A stretch of 64,000 bases of DNA from Chrysemys picta bellii (taxonomy: Eukaryota; Chordata; Testudines; Emydidae), in contig NC_088792.1 of assembly GCF_011386835.1 (NCBI RefSeq), forward strand, positions 61,260,081-61,324,080, in the 5' to 3' direction. Of the stretch, positions 36,140 to 47,654 are shown piece after piece (the first letter of the stretch is position 1; every line of letters begins with the position of its first letter). Under the pieces are notes generated by a model. The model ran no database searches. It had not been told where the DNA came from and was given only the letters and a program-made list of their open reading frames with translations. A program made the translations under genes and the position numbers.

Positions 36140-36649
36140 ATGATGGATCCAGAGTATGCAGAGGTCTTCTTTGCAGAGGGTTGTTGTGCCATCCCAGGCT
36201 GGACTTTGGGGTCAGTACCCTGGCAGAAAGGGACTGACAGACAGCACGGAAGGTTTGAGACCCTGCTGCATGAAATCCAGGAGAACCAACAGAAGGAATG
36301 GGAGACACAGTGGTACCTCCAGACTTATTTGGGGAAGCTGGTTAAGCAACAGCAGGCCTTGGCAAAGTTCCTATGGAGAAAGTTTAATAGAAGCCACAGA
36401 GACCATGAGGAGAAGCCAGGTACCAGGACCAGGAGACCTGTGGCTGGGCTGACTGATTGTTATGCCTGTTGGTGGCAAGGACACTGGAAAAGAGATTGCC
36501 CCTACTGGGATGGGGGACTGAAGCCTCAAACAGAGAGTGGAAACGATCGAGAGCCCAAAAGAATCCCCCTGTCAGGAGAACAAAGAGAGGATGGGCATGT
36601 TGGGCCTGTGGGCAACAGGGGGACCTACAGAGGGAGTGCCCTTTCATAA
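36140..36649 (+). pseudogene. gag-like protein with CCHC zinc knuckle
   Basis: About 169 residues. An amphipathic stretch rich in Q/E/L (about residues 38-80, 'ETQWYLQTYLGKLVKQQQAL') is followed by a zinc knuckle, C107-x2-C110-x4-H115-x4-C120, typical of retroviral and Gypsy nucleocapsids. A second knuckle with the histidine replaced by aspartate (CWACGQQGDLQREC) lies at 36598-36639 in another frame, and a further CX2C near 36737. A frameshift therefore separates the knuckles and the gag is broken. The first ATG, 36140, is one of two in tandem. Confidence 0.65.
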
Positions 36650-37253
36650 GTTGCAGGGTCATGGCTAGCCCAGAGGATGGGGCTGAACAAGGGAATGACT
36701 ATGGGAGACCCACGGCCAAGAAGAGACAAGGAGTTTGCTTTTGGTGCAATGGAGGGGGGGATATAAATAAAAAGGCATTGCCCCCTTAAGAGAAGGCAGG
36801 AGAGGAAAGGCGTGCCCGGGAACCAGGTTGTATCAGAGACTGTCAGGGTGGATGCAGCGATGATGGCTGTAGACCTGCCAGGGAGTCATCTCCCACACTC
36901 AGTAGGAGGTAGTAAGGAGGTCGCGGACAAAATGACTGGGACGGAGGGGGTCCAGGGAGAGGTAGGAACAAACACAGTGGTGGAACAGGCTACTGTGGGT
37001 ACCCAATCTCTGAGAGAAAAGGGACTAGGGGAGTCCAAAATACAAGCCCAATTAGCAGTGGCAGCCTAAGGGCAGAAGGAGACCTGGCAAGCCTGAGGGA
37101 AGAATTTAGGGATGCTATAAAGGAGAAGGAAGATGTGTGTATCTGGCTGAGGGAAACCAAGAAACAGCAGGATAACCTAAAGCGGCATCTCAGCGTAGTG
37201 AAGAGCATGAGATCTTCCTACCCCCAAGAGTTGTAGGCTTGAGGGGGAGAATG

Positions 37254-37861
37254 TGTGATGGGGCGCCTGCCCCACACTGGCCTCTACGAGGTTAATAGAG
37301 CCCAGGGTGGCTGCTCCTGCGCAGCCTATCAGAAAAGGGCTGAAGGGAGCAGCCAATCATGGCCAAGAAGGCCCATATAAAAAGGGAGCTGCAGGGCAGA
37401 GGAGGGCAGTTCTCTGCTGGGAGCCCAGGGAGGAAAGACTGTGTCTCTGGAGAGCTGAGAGAATGGCCAGCACCCTGTAAAGAGCAGTGCTGCGAGCAGG
37501 GACTGGGGGAGCAAGAGACAGCTCCTGGCTGGCTTACTGGGGTTTACAGGCTGAGGTCCTGAAGCAAGGGCAAAGAGGATGCTGGGGCCATGAGCAAGTG
37601 GCCAGACAATTCGCTGCAGTTGCCACTAAGGGAAGTGGCTGAACAGAGGACTGCAGGTCCCCCAGAAGGGGGAAACCCAGTGTGTGGCAAGGCCGGAGGG
37701 CTGAGTCACTGAAGAGGTTGCTGTGGTCCTTGGAGAGATGTGGGTGCTAGAACAGGAGTGACGGTGACGAGGCACCACCCGAAGAGGGTGCACTACCATA
37801 CAGAGCTAATTCCAAAGACCTCCAGCAGGAGGTGCCAGAGTGGTGAGCAAACCCCATTACA
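37254..37861 (+). promoter_or_regulatory. 3' LTR of the gag-only retrotransposon
   Basis: 608 bp from TGTGATGGGG to CCATTACA. It gives the uninterrupted version of the 5' LTR and shows where Harbinger B inserted. The TATA box is at 37376. Confidence 0.85.
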
Positions 37862-37866
37862 CCCAC

Positions 37867-39221
37867 CAAGGCAGCCACAACCCCAGCAGGGATAAAATGG
37901 ACCAGGAACCTGGGTACAGAGCAGGGAGCGGCTCCATAAGCGAGGAGGATCCTCCCTGACCGCTCTACTCAGGGGGTAAGTCCCAGAAGCCCCAACAGAA
38001 CAAAGAGGGGAAACTTGGAGGGCCACAAATCCCCCCCCATGTCTAAAAGTGGGTCCTCAGAGCCCTGGGGAAAGAAGCAGGGCTTCTAATCAGCTCCCAC
38101 TCCCTCCCAAGCTGACCAGCAGGACTCAGACAACTCCCAGGAGGAATGGGTCCCAGCGGGAGAGGATTCTGAGACAGACCTCTCAAGAGTGCTGCAGAAC
38201 CGATGGAAGGCAAGCAGCAAAAGCCCTCACCAAAGCTGCAGCAGAGAGTCTAAGCTCCCAAAGTGCCCAAAAAGGTTCCAAAAAGGGAAAGAAAAGGCAC
38301 ACAAAAAATCCAGGAGACAGAGTCCTCTGACTCTCCTCCTCCACTGAGGAAGGTGAGCTGTCTGGTTCTGAATCCAAACAGAAAGGGTGGGAATGCAGAA
38401 TTTTTTTTTCCACCTTTGAAATTTCAAGCTGTGGGCAACACTGTTGTTTCCACGATTCACATCCAGCTTGAGTGGGCTCCTGAGGTCAAGCCTCAGAGTA
38501 AATTCCTCCCCTCAAATTCCTCCCCTGAGGCTGCGAGACCCCTTCACTCCTCCTTTGATTAGGGATGAATGGAACAAGAAGGATCAGGGCACGCACATTA
38601 ACAATTGTGTCCTCAGGTTCTCTAAACATTCAGAAACCAAAGGGGGTCTATTGCTGAGATGCCGAAGGTTGGTGCCACTGTAGCATCCCTCGCCAGGGAT
38701 ATGGTTATTCTCTCAGAAGGGAGTTCTACCCTAAGGATCCCAAGGATAGAAAGATGGAGGCCACCCTCTGAGTGTCCCTGGCAGCTACCTGCTTTGCAAG
38801 AGCAGTTCCTTTCCTGGCTGGAAGGGCTCCAAGCCTAAAGGACAGGCTCCACTTTAACAAAAGTGTCCTTAGCAACAGCATTTGTACCTAATGCTTCAAT
38901 GGATGCAATAAGTTTCTCTACCCAAGCCATGTAGCCAGCTGCCAGCTATGGCTCTGACCCTAGAAGATGGATACTAACTCTAAGCAGGTCCTATGCTTGG
39001 CTAAGTTTACAGGCTTCCTCCTTTTTGGAGAAAAGCTGGAGAAGCTGCTGGCGGACAATGTGGCAAAACCAAACAGTCTCTCCCTGCCCCACTAAGTGCC
39101 CACTGGAGAGCGTGTAGACCTGCCTTCAGACAGAGATGCTTCTTTCACACCTCATCCTCACAGAGGTACCAGCAAAGGTATGACAGATTCCCCAAAGGAA
39201 AATGGTGGAATAGAGGTCCAG
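37867..39221 (+). other. Decayed retroelement-like sequence
   Basis: Short frames on the + strand look like a dying gag: a Lys/Ser-rich part (38120-38330), 'LEKLLADNVAKPNSLSLP' (about 39037-39092) and a basic end ('RYQQRYDRFPKGKWW', 39164-39210). This is reminiscent of DIRS-type gag proteins, but stops are frequent and I have no decisive motif, so the class is a guess. Confidence 0.35.
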
Positions 39222-39225
39222 GGCG

Positions 39226-40590
39226 TGACGTTGTGCAGTTTATATGGTTTTATAAAAATATAAGGCCTTGGGTACACTTACCCGGTAGTTCGGCGGCGAG
39301 CGATCGAACTTCTGGGTTCAACTTATCGCGTCTAGTCTGGACGCGATAAGTCGAACCCGGAAGTGCTCGCCGTTGACTGCGGGACTCCAGCTCGGCGAGA
39401 GGAGTACCGCGGAGTCGACGGGGGAGCCTGCCTGCCGAGTGTGGACCAAGGTAAGTTCGAACTAAGGTACGTCGAACTTCAGCTACGTTATTCAAGTAGC
39501 TGAAGTTCCGTACCTTAGTTCGAATTAGGGGGTTAGTGTAGACCTGGCCTTAGTGACTATAATGTAACTGGAATATGCTTCATGCAAAAGGTCTCTTGTA
39601 AGGTATCATTACAAAGCTTATAATCTACTGAGTGTGATCATCCCATTTGTATAAATGTATCACTCTTGTATCTAAAACTGGAAATATAAAATATAACTCT
39701 GAGGGCCTATTGTAATTATGTAAAGTGTGGGCCATTAATGATGGTTTGGAATCTTGATGACTCCCATTAACAAGGACCATTGTCTGCAGGTGGCTAGGTT
39801 TACCTGTTAGTCTTCCTGTATATGTGTGTGCTGACAAGTGGGCAATGAAGTCTTGCAGTGACATGTGATCATGTCACCTGAACTGGAATCCATCTTTAAC
39901 CTGGTGCTTTTCCAGTGAGGGGGGGTGGAAACCCAGAGGGACAAAGGGTTCCCGCCTTATGCAAAAGATATATAAAGGAGTGGAAGAGAACAGAGGGAGA
40001 GGAGCCATCATGAAGACTCCCCTAGCTATCATCTGAGCTGCAACAAGAGCTGTACCAGGGGAAAGAATTGTGCCCGGGCCTGGAAGGTGTCCAGTCTGAG
40101 AAAAAACTTACTGAAGCACCTCTGAGGGTGAGATTATCTGTATTCAGTTTGATTAGGCATAGATTTGCGCATTTTATTTAATTTTGCTTGGTGACTTACT
40201 TTGTTCTGTCTGTTACTACTTGGAACCACTTAAATCCTATTTTCTGTATTTAATAAAATCACTTTTTATTTAGTAATTTACTCATAATATGTATTAATAC
40301 CTGGGGGAGCAAACAGCTGTGCATATCTCTCTATCAGTGTTATAGAGGGCGAACAATTTATGAGTTTGCCCTGCATAAGCTTTATGCAGGGTAAAATGGA
40401 TTTATTTGGGTTTAGACCCCATTGGGAGTTGGGCATCTGAGTGCTAAAGACAAGCACACCTCTGGGAGCTGTTTTCAGGTAGACTTGCAGCTTTGGGACA
40501 CGTGATTCAGACCCTGGGTCCGTGTTGGAGCAGACAGGAGTGCAGTTTCAATCCTGACTGGAGCCTTTAGACACTTGCACAACACAAACT
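39226..40590 (+). repeat. LTR-like repeat unit with TATA box and poly(A) signal
   Basis: Once the MITE at 39264-39549 is removed, the sequence is a roughly 1.1-kb unit with a TATA box (TATATAAAGG, about 39969) and AATAAA (40252-40257), in the order expected for an LTR promoter and polyadenylation site. No partner copy exists in the window, so it may be a solo LTR. Its exact ends are uncertain. Confidence 0.45.
39264..39549. mobile_element. Harbinger-type MITE with two hairpins, diverged copy (286 bp)
   Basis: Ends GGCCTTGGGTACACTTACCC and, reverse-complemented, GGCCAGGTCTACACTAACCC, with TAA and TTA flanks. It keeps the two-hairpin plan: 'acttatcgcgtc' pairs with 'gacgcgataagt' (39321-39351, extended outward by 'gggttc'/'gaaccc'), and 'gaacttcagctac' pairs perfectly with 'gtagctgaagttc' (39474-39508). 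The arms differ from those of the copies at 19.2 and 43.5 kb, yet pairing is preserved. Confidence 0.85.
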
Positions 40591-40622
40591 ATTATTAATT
40601 ATTATTATTATTATTATTAATG
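40590..40622. repeat. (ATT)n microsatellite
   Basis: About ten ATT/TTA units with small interruptions. Confidence 0.85.
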
Positions 40623-43354
40623 ATAAAGCATCTAGGTTAACCAAGTCCTGCAGCTAAAATCGATTGACAAAGTTCTACCCGGCATTTCCACATGCAGTGA
40701 ATAATGACCTTTGGGAAAAGCTTTATGGGAAAAGATTGAAAAAAAGAGAGAAAATCACTGAAGGGAATTGTTGGTCACCCAATGACTAGGAAGAGAGATG
40801 TCAGAGGCTGCATATTAGTAAGAAGCCTTGTTCTCTTTGGATCGCGCGGCTGGGAGTTTCTCCATTCAGTGAAAGCAGAGGTGAGCAATGTGTTAGTTCG
40901 GTTCCAGCTTTTAGAAGCATGAGAGTGCGTCAGCCTTTTTCATAAAGCTCCCCTTGACCTTCATGTTGTCTCTACGGGAAATTGTAAAAATGCCATTAAC
41001 AAGTGAGTCTAGGGGAACAACAGGGAGATTGACATAGGTTGAAAAATTGGTTATTTTGTTAGATTTTGCAGGATCAGTACTAGACTGTGTGTCAGAAGCT
41101 GCAGACCCACTGGAGACAGGCTGCACCTGGGGTGGGAGGGACCCCTCACTGGGAGGCAGTGAGAGAGAGTGTTCTGCTCCTGCTCCTCATTTCCCCCTCT
41201 GTACTGCATGCAAAGGGACAGTGTGAGCAAGCTGAGCTGAACCTCTCGCTGTATCTCGAAGACTCAAAACCCTTCTGGCTAGATATTGCCACTCCCCAGC
41301 AATGGGGCTCCAGCCCAGCCACACGCACACAACTGGTGGGATATAAATGAAAAGGAAGATTTAAGAGGAAAAAAAGGGGGTCAAGGAGAAAGGAAGAGGC
41401 TGTGGCTCCTGCCTCCCAGGTGCCTTGCCTGATGCTCCTATTGTAGCCCGTGGCTGAGGAGTTTTTCCACCCCCTCCTGGTGGCTGTTCCTGCCTAATCA
41501 GAGCCTTTTACCAGACCCTTTCTGACAGGGGTCTGCAGCCTCTGGTTGGGCTTGATCTAGGGCCCCTCCCCCCTTGAGGATACTGCTCTGCTCCTTCACA
41601 GCAGGTTATTCCCCTGAGCTGGTCTCATCTTTTTCATGGAGCTGCTTTCCTGTCCCCAAATGGGGCTTCCTCTGGCCCCTTTGCAAGTCTGATCCACTAC
41701 CGCTGACCAGGGCTTCCTTTGCACTTCCCCCCACCTGCTGCCCACCTCCTGCCTCCACTGCAGTTTTCTGTGACCCACATCTCCTCCTCCTCAACCTTCC
41801 TGCCACCTGCTGACCTCAAAAACTTCGTGATTTGAGCCAACCTCTGCCCATGTGGCTCCTGCTGCTCAGGTGAGAAGATTCCGTCTGGGTCCCCTGTCAC
41901 TTTTGCCATCTCTGCCTGATGGCAACTGTTGCCTTATTGTGGTAGTTCCCCTCCCTCAATTCTGGCACTGCCCTGCCACTTAGAGCTGCCTGCTGCTTTG
42001 TGCTCCTGCTGCTTCCTCCCTTCTCTCCACAACATTTCTCTGCACCTTCAACCCCACAGCTTGCTCAATGCTGCGCTTTTGTACGTTTCCCTCAGCTGTC
42101 CTTCTCTCAGCCTCCCCGCCAGCCCATTTCCACACCCAAAATAGTAGCTTTTTATTTCAGCCAACATACAGTTTTTATTATAACCCCAGAGGCAGGAGGA
42201 AAAACTTATTACATCAGAAGGAGGGGATAAACCTGAGGTGATTCTCAGGGGGCCATGGATGTGCTTGAATCAGCCCTGCACTAACGTATATAAATCAGGA
42301 AGCAAAGCTGGTGTTCTAGCAAGAACCAGAGTTAGTGATGCTGGATTGCATCCCCTCCCAGAGGTTGTCTAAATCCCATTTTCGTCATTTAATAAAAAGC
42401 AGCAAGAGATTAGCAGCTAGTATTAAATAAAACTCCACTCTGACCCATCTCCTAAAGAAAACCCACAAACTTCTCACTGCCTTTTAATTCTTCAGCAGAC
42501 AGTTGAAAATATTTTAAAGTTGCCATAAATCAAGGAGATGTTTTTAGTCTAAATAAATGAGAGTGGTGCTTTCCTGAGAACTCCCTAGGCATCCACAGTC
42601 CAGGAAATGTCCGAGATTCCTGAGGAAAGAGAAGAACTACAGTGGATGATATTCTGCAGTTTTGTAACTCCACAAATTTCTTTATTGTGAGGAAACCAAT
42701 TATCAACTCAGAGTTCAATCTAAAAGTATTAATTCATTTAGGACACTTTAATGCTGGCTCCTCCAGCCTGAGACATTCTGACTTTTGAAATATATTTAAC
42801 TATTCACTTGTTTATTGTTCTAATTAGTAACTGGCAAATGAATTAAAAAACATCTTAACCCTGAATCAAATCATTAACTTTGTTACCAAACCCCCCCCCC
42901 AGAAAACAAAACAACAACATCACAAATATTTTGACATTATTTTTACTCAATAATAAAATTGCAGGGGGAGTTACAAGACAGAATTAATCACCAGTTATTC
43001 TTTTATGGCTAAATTAAATTGTGATTTCCTCATGTCAGTGACCTCTCTATACAGATTTTCTTCTCCGGTCTTCAGAGAAGAGAAAGACTCTTTAGGGACA
43101 CAGAGGCTAGTGCACCCTCCAGGCTTAGCATTTCCAGAGAAACTTCATCATCTGGTGAGAAAGAGTCCACCTCCCTCGAGCCCCCATGGAAATACCCAGC
43201 ACGCAAACCAGTATTTGGGTTGTGTAGAGAATGGGAGGTTTTAAGATGAAATGATTTGGCAGGCATGGTGAGGAGTTTTTTAATGAGTCAATGTGATGGG
43301 AAGGAGTTATTAGTCATATCTATTACACCTGTGCCATAATTAATTAATAGAGAG
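40623..43354. other. Intergenic sequence
   Basis: No gene or named repeat recognised. 41400-42150 is C/T-rich, and a poly-C run lies near 42890-42900. Confidence 0.6.
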
Positions 43355-43445
43355 ACAAGGTGGGTGAGGTAATATCTTTTATTGGACCAACTTCTGTTGG
43401 TGAAAGAGACAAACTTATGAGATACACAGGGTTATTCTTCAATAC
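43355..43445. repeat. Fold-back repeat, 5' fragment
   Basis: 'ggtgggtgaggtaatatctt' and 'ttattggaccaacttctgtt' match the first half of copy 2 (11935-12135). The second half is absent. Confidence 0.75.
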
Positions 43446-43494
43446 TGCAAACAATAATTAGCTAATTGCTTCTCAGGCAGAAGAAAAGAACTAA

Positions 43495-43779
43495 GGCTAG
43501 GTCTACACTACCCGCCTGAATCAGCGGGTAGAAATCGACCTCTTGGGGATCGATTTATCGCGTCCCATTGGGACGCGACAATCGATCCCCGAATCGATGC
43601 TCTTACTCCACCAGAGGAGGTGGGAGTAAGCGCCGTCGACGGGAAGCTGCAGAGGTTGATTTTGCCGCCGTCCCTACAGCGGGGTAAGTTGGCTGCGATA
43701 CGTCGAATTCAGCTACGCTATTCGCATAGCTGAATTTGTTTATCTTAAATCGACCCCCCCCTGTAGTGAAGACCTGCCC
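43495..43779 (-). mobile_element. Harbinger-type MITE with two hairpins, copy B (285 bp)
   Basis: Flanked by TAA on both sides (43492-43494 and 43780-43782), the 3-bp target duplication typical of PIF/Harbinger. Relative to 19235-19521 it is in reverse orientation and highly similar. Hairpins: 'tcgcgtccca' with a 1-nt loop (43558-43578), and 'aattcagctacgc' with one mismatch (43706 onward). The apparent long frame crossing it on the - strand is repeat translation, not a gene. Confidence 0.9.
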
Positions 43780-43782
43780 TAA

Positions 43783-46099
43783 GAGGCAGTAAGTGATGCT
43801 TAAGGGACACCTGGCCCTCATAAAAGAGGGAGAAAGTTCACTGTGAAGGGACGAACCACAGAGAAAAGAGGGACTCCTGTAAAGGAGTTGGGTGTGTAGG
43901 AAAGCCACAAATCTCAGAAAGTCTCCTCTGGTATTGGAGGAAGGCGACTGAAGACAGAGTCCAGAAAAGGGTAGATTTGTTGAGAAACTTTGGATGCTGG
44001 TCTGAGTTTGTGTTGCCCTGAAAGGAATTGGACTTAGATGCTTCTCAGTTGGAGGCTGAATTGTGTACAGACAGAAGACCTGCAGGAGGCTCTAGAGGCT
44101 AAGATTCCTGAAATATCCCACCCTGACACAAGGGGGTGCCCTAATGGTGTGCCATAAGTTTGCTTCTGACAGTCTTGGCTCCAGATTGTTACAGCTCTGG
44201 AATGGACAATAATCTAATGAGATGCAGGGAATTCAGGGACACCCCAAAAATCTCTGGGATCTTACATCCTGTGATGGAAATATTGGGTTTACTGGTGGGA
44301 TCAAAATCTGCCTTGTGTTATACCTATCTGCCTTACTGGGAATATGTTTGGCATAAATAAAAAGAAAAACGTTTGAACAAAAGCATTAAAGCATTTTCAT
44401 TCCAGGAATAAAAAGTGGATGACTCATTAGAAAAGAATGAGAGAACAAGGAGGACAGGACTAGTAGCAAGAAGTTAATGATAGTAGCATTTTCTATTTCT
44501 GCAAGCCCCCTGCCCTGTACCCCGGGACAGAGGAAAGTGTGCATTTTGAAATGAGCTGGTCAGAGCAATTCAGCCAGAAATTAAAGTAGCTATCAATCTT
44601 TTGTTAGAAATATCAGCTTCCTCTATTGAAGGATATGCTGTTTCTCCAAACAATTAGATGAGTTTCCCATCTGATTACTGACACAGCTGTGACAGAGGGT
44701 ATTGCTAATAGCTTTGTTCGGTGGCCTTGTCAAATGCTCTGTGCTAAATGTGGCTCTCAGTTACATACATGCAACCTTATTGGCCTCAGTGGGTGCAAGT
44801 AGAAATCTGCCCAGTATGCCCCAGTGAAGGCTACCTTGGCTCATTTATAATTGAGGTATTGGAGTGTGCCCATACTATGATAAGTGACTCTAACATTGAC
44901 AATGTGGGGACTATTGTTTTTCAGGAATATCAAATCACAAGTTTATAATTAAGGTGTTTTTTCTAGCTACCAGCTTCACAAATTTATTTTTGGCACCATC
45001 TGAAATATGGTACTCAGTTAACAATTCTGTAGAATGTGAATAAGCCTGAAGACAGTCCAACTCACATTCCTAATGTTGTATTGGGTAGCTCTGTTACAGT
45101 AAGAGTAGCTAGATCTATAGGGGCCAGATCTGTAGAGTAAAAATGGGGCCCTTTATATAGTCACTTTTCTGAGCACAACCATGCTGTAGTGCAGTGTTTG
45201 CAAGAAATGTGTAAGCAAGTTGGCATTACATACACAACAGTGACCTCTAATGGTTCAAGAAGGTATCCTGCACTTGTTTTTTCTGTTTAAAACGTCTAGA
45301 GTAATTTTTAGGTGTATTATCAATAACATGAATGTGTGTAGCAGTCTGTCTTTAACTAGCAGTCTGTCAAATAATAGTATTTAACAACTTAAAGTAGAAT
45401 ACAACCCTGGGAATAATCCCTGCAGACCAGCAAGATCCAGACATAAGTGCAAGCTGTCTGAAAACTTCTATAGGAAAGAGCTGAACTTATGGTCTTAAAG
45501 ATGCAGGCTCTATTTTCACTATAGATTCACTGATTCCAAGGTCAGAGGGAACCACTGTGATCATTTATTGTGACATCCTCTATAAAACAGTCTATAGACC
45601 TCCCGAAAATTATTTCTGTTGAGCTAGAATCTATCTTTTTAGGTGAAACTAATATACCACAAGCAGTTTATATTCTTGCAATTCATCTGTTTTGGAGAAA
45701 GTTGGCTAGAATCTCCCCCTTTCCTCCCCCCATCTTTGTTGGTTGGTTTAAACACTTAATGAAATCAGCTAATCCAAGAAGAGGAGTAAGGACAAACCAT
45801 TACATCCTTTTTTCCTATCTCTTTGGGAATCTCTGGTATTCCAAGGCCATATAGAGTGAGAAGGCTAATGTAACAGGGTAGCTCATCCTCGTAAGACTGA
45901 TAGGACCTGGGGTCAGTCCACCTCTGTTCTAAGATTTTTGGAGGTCTTATGGATGCAAGGACTTAGGAAACAGGAGCTATTGGTGAAGGGATGCAGTTCC
46001 AGGAATAAGTTTTATTTTGGGATAAACTCAGGCTCTGCTCCTGGCCTGGTCCCAGCGCTCTGCAGCCATTATCAAAAATTACACTACAATTAGCTTAAA
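43783..46099. other. Intergenic sequence
   Basis: Apart from a CR1-like fragment at about 45521-45700, I recognise nothing here. Confidence 0.6.
45521..45700 (-). mobile_element. CR1-type LINE 3'-end fragment
   Basis: 'atagattcactgattccaag' then 'gtcagagggaaccactgtga' follow the plan of CR1 3' ends read in reverse ('agaatcatagaat...ttggaagggacc' at 60147). About 180 bp, old and truncated. Confidence 0.5.
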
Positions 46100-46108
46100 A
46101 ACTTGAAA

Positions 46109-47143
46109 GCTTCCATGCTGATGATGGGTTCTGCTCAATAATGATCCAATGCAGTGCGGACCGACACATGTTCATTTCCATCATCTGAGTCAGATGCCAC
46201 CAGCAGAAAGTTGATTTTCTTTTTTGATGGTTCAGGTTCTATAGTTTCCACATCAGAGTGTTGCTCTTTTAAGATTTCTGAAGGCACGGTCCACACCTCA
46301 TCCCTCAGATTTTGGAAGGCACTTCAGATTCTTAAACATTTGGGTCGAGTGCTGGAGCTATTTTTAGAAATCTCACATTGGTACCTTCTTTGTGTTTTGT
46401 CAAATCTGCAGTGAAAGTGTTCTTAAAATCAACAACATGTGTTCGGTCATCGTCTGAGACTGCTATAACATGAAATATAGGCAGAATATGGGTAAAACAG
46501 AGCAGGGGACATACAATTCCTCCCCAAGGAGTTCAGTCATAAATTTAATTAACATATTTTTTTAACGTGTCGCCATCATGGAAGCATGTCCTCTGGATCG
46601 GTGGCTGAAACATGAAGGGACATATGAATGTTTAGAATATCTGGCATGTAAATACCTTGCAATGGGGGCTACAAAAGTGCCGTGAAAATGCCTGTTCTCA
46701 CTTTCAGGTGACATTGTAAACAAGAAGTAGGCAGCATTATCTCCTGCAAATGTAAACAGACTTGTTTGTCTGAGCGATTGGCTGAACAAGAAGTAGGACT
46801 GAGTGGACTTGGAGGCTCTAAAGTTTTACATTGTTTTGTTTTTGAATGAATGTATTTTTTGTACATAATTCTATTTTTATAAGGTCAACTTTCATGACAA
46901 AGAGATTGCACTACAGTACTTGTATAAGGTGAACTGAAAAATACCATTTATTTTGTTCTTTTACCATGCAAATATTTGTCATCAAGAATATAAAGTGAGC
47001 ACTGTACACTTTGTATTCTGTGTTGCAATTGAAATGAATACATTTGAAAATGTAGAAAACATCCAAAAATATTTAAGTAAATAGTATTCTATTGTTTAAC
47101 AGCACGATTAGTGATGATTAATTTTTAATCGCTTGACAGCCCT
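46109..47143. pseudogene. hAT transposase relic with opposing coding halves
   Basis: On the + strand, 46577-46799 encodes a hAT C-terminal dimerisation domain: 'CPLDRWLKHEG', 'YLACKYLAMGATKVP', then 'SLSGDIVNKK' and 'LVCLSDWLNKK', interrupted by TGA and TAG. On the - strand, 46109-46520 reads as the segment that should lie just upstream ('KKINFLLVASDSDDGNEH' region), ending 'cccatcatcagcatggaagc' (reverse of 46109-46128). The + half begins with nearly the same words ('ccatcatggaagcatg', 46573). The right end finishes 'cttgacagccct', a hAT-type terminus. Similarity is to ZBED-like hAT elements. Confidence 0.7.
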
Positions 47144-47230
47144 AATAAAAATGAGAGAGAAATAGGGATAATATACCTATTATTCTAAACTATCTTCAGC
47201 TGAAAAAATTGCTTCTGCCCCCACTCTGAG

Positions 47231-47399
47231 ACATTAATTAATCAATGATGGGTTTGGAGACAAATTCACTCAGCTATTTCAAAACATGTCGATGTTCACA
47301 GTAGGCATAGTGATTGGCTTTGTGAAGGGATGGATATTTACACTTGTGATCCTATCCACAAGCCCCCTCGTAGTACTATCAGCAGCATTTTGTTCTAAG
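47231..47399 (+). pseudogene. ABCB copy 2: TMD1 exon
   Basis: From 47241 the frame gives INDGFGDKFTQLFQNM, then 'FTVGIVIGFVKGWIFTLVIL' and STSPLVVLSAAFCSK, with donor 'gtagga'. It aligns with the ABCB1 TMD1 pattern IN.G.GDK...FFQ. Just upstream, 'gacattaattaatc' has TAA in frame; restoring one base would give the expected D-I-N-K reading, so a 1-bp deletion is likely. Confidence 0.8.
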
Positions 47400-47654
47400 G
47401 TAGGAAAGATTTTAAAGATTAATATGTAACAAAAGGCAATTTCATGGAAACTGTTTATGCTAAATACTTGCCAAAATTACAGTTACCAAAAAGCTCAGAT
47501 TTCCACTAGTGAAATCCTGTGTCTTATTCTTATGTGTGAATAAATGTACATTTTGACCTCTAAATTACCAAATTTAGAGTCAACTACTCAGGCCTGATCC
47601 TGCATTAGGATATGAACCCATATCCTCTTTGAAGGGTGTAACCTATGGCAGGAT

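Larger units (their letters stand above)
31130..37861 (+). mobile_element. LTR retrotransposon (gag only), split by a Harbinger element
   Basis: LTRs of about 600 bp (5': 31130-31310 joined to 35601-36018; 3': 37254-37861) start TGTG and end TTACA, and carry CCAAT and TATAAAA boxes. A 5-bp duplication CCCAC lies outside both (31125-31129 and 37862-37866). The interior (36019-37253) is only 1.2 kb, with a gag-like frame containing zinc knuckles, a purine tract 'gagggggagaa' just before the 3' LTR, and no polymerase. The 5-bp duplication suits Gypsy-type or some retroviral integrases. The LTRs have visibly diverged, so this is older than the retrovirus at 22.5 kb. Confidence 0.85.

Noticed and set aside
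43603..43908. 101-residue frame on the - strand, with a similar one at 19210-19413
   Set aside because: Translation of a MITE hairpin region. The shared peptide reflects shared repeat DNA, not a gene.
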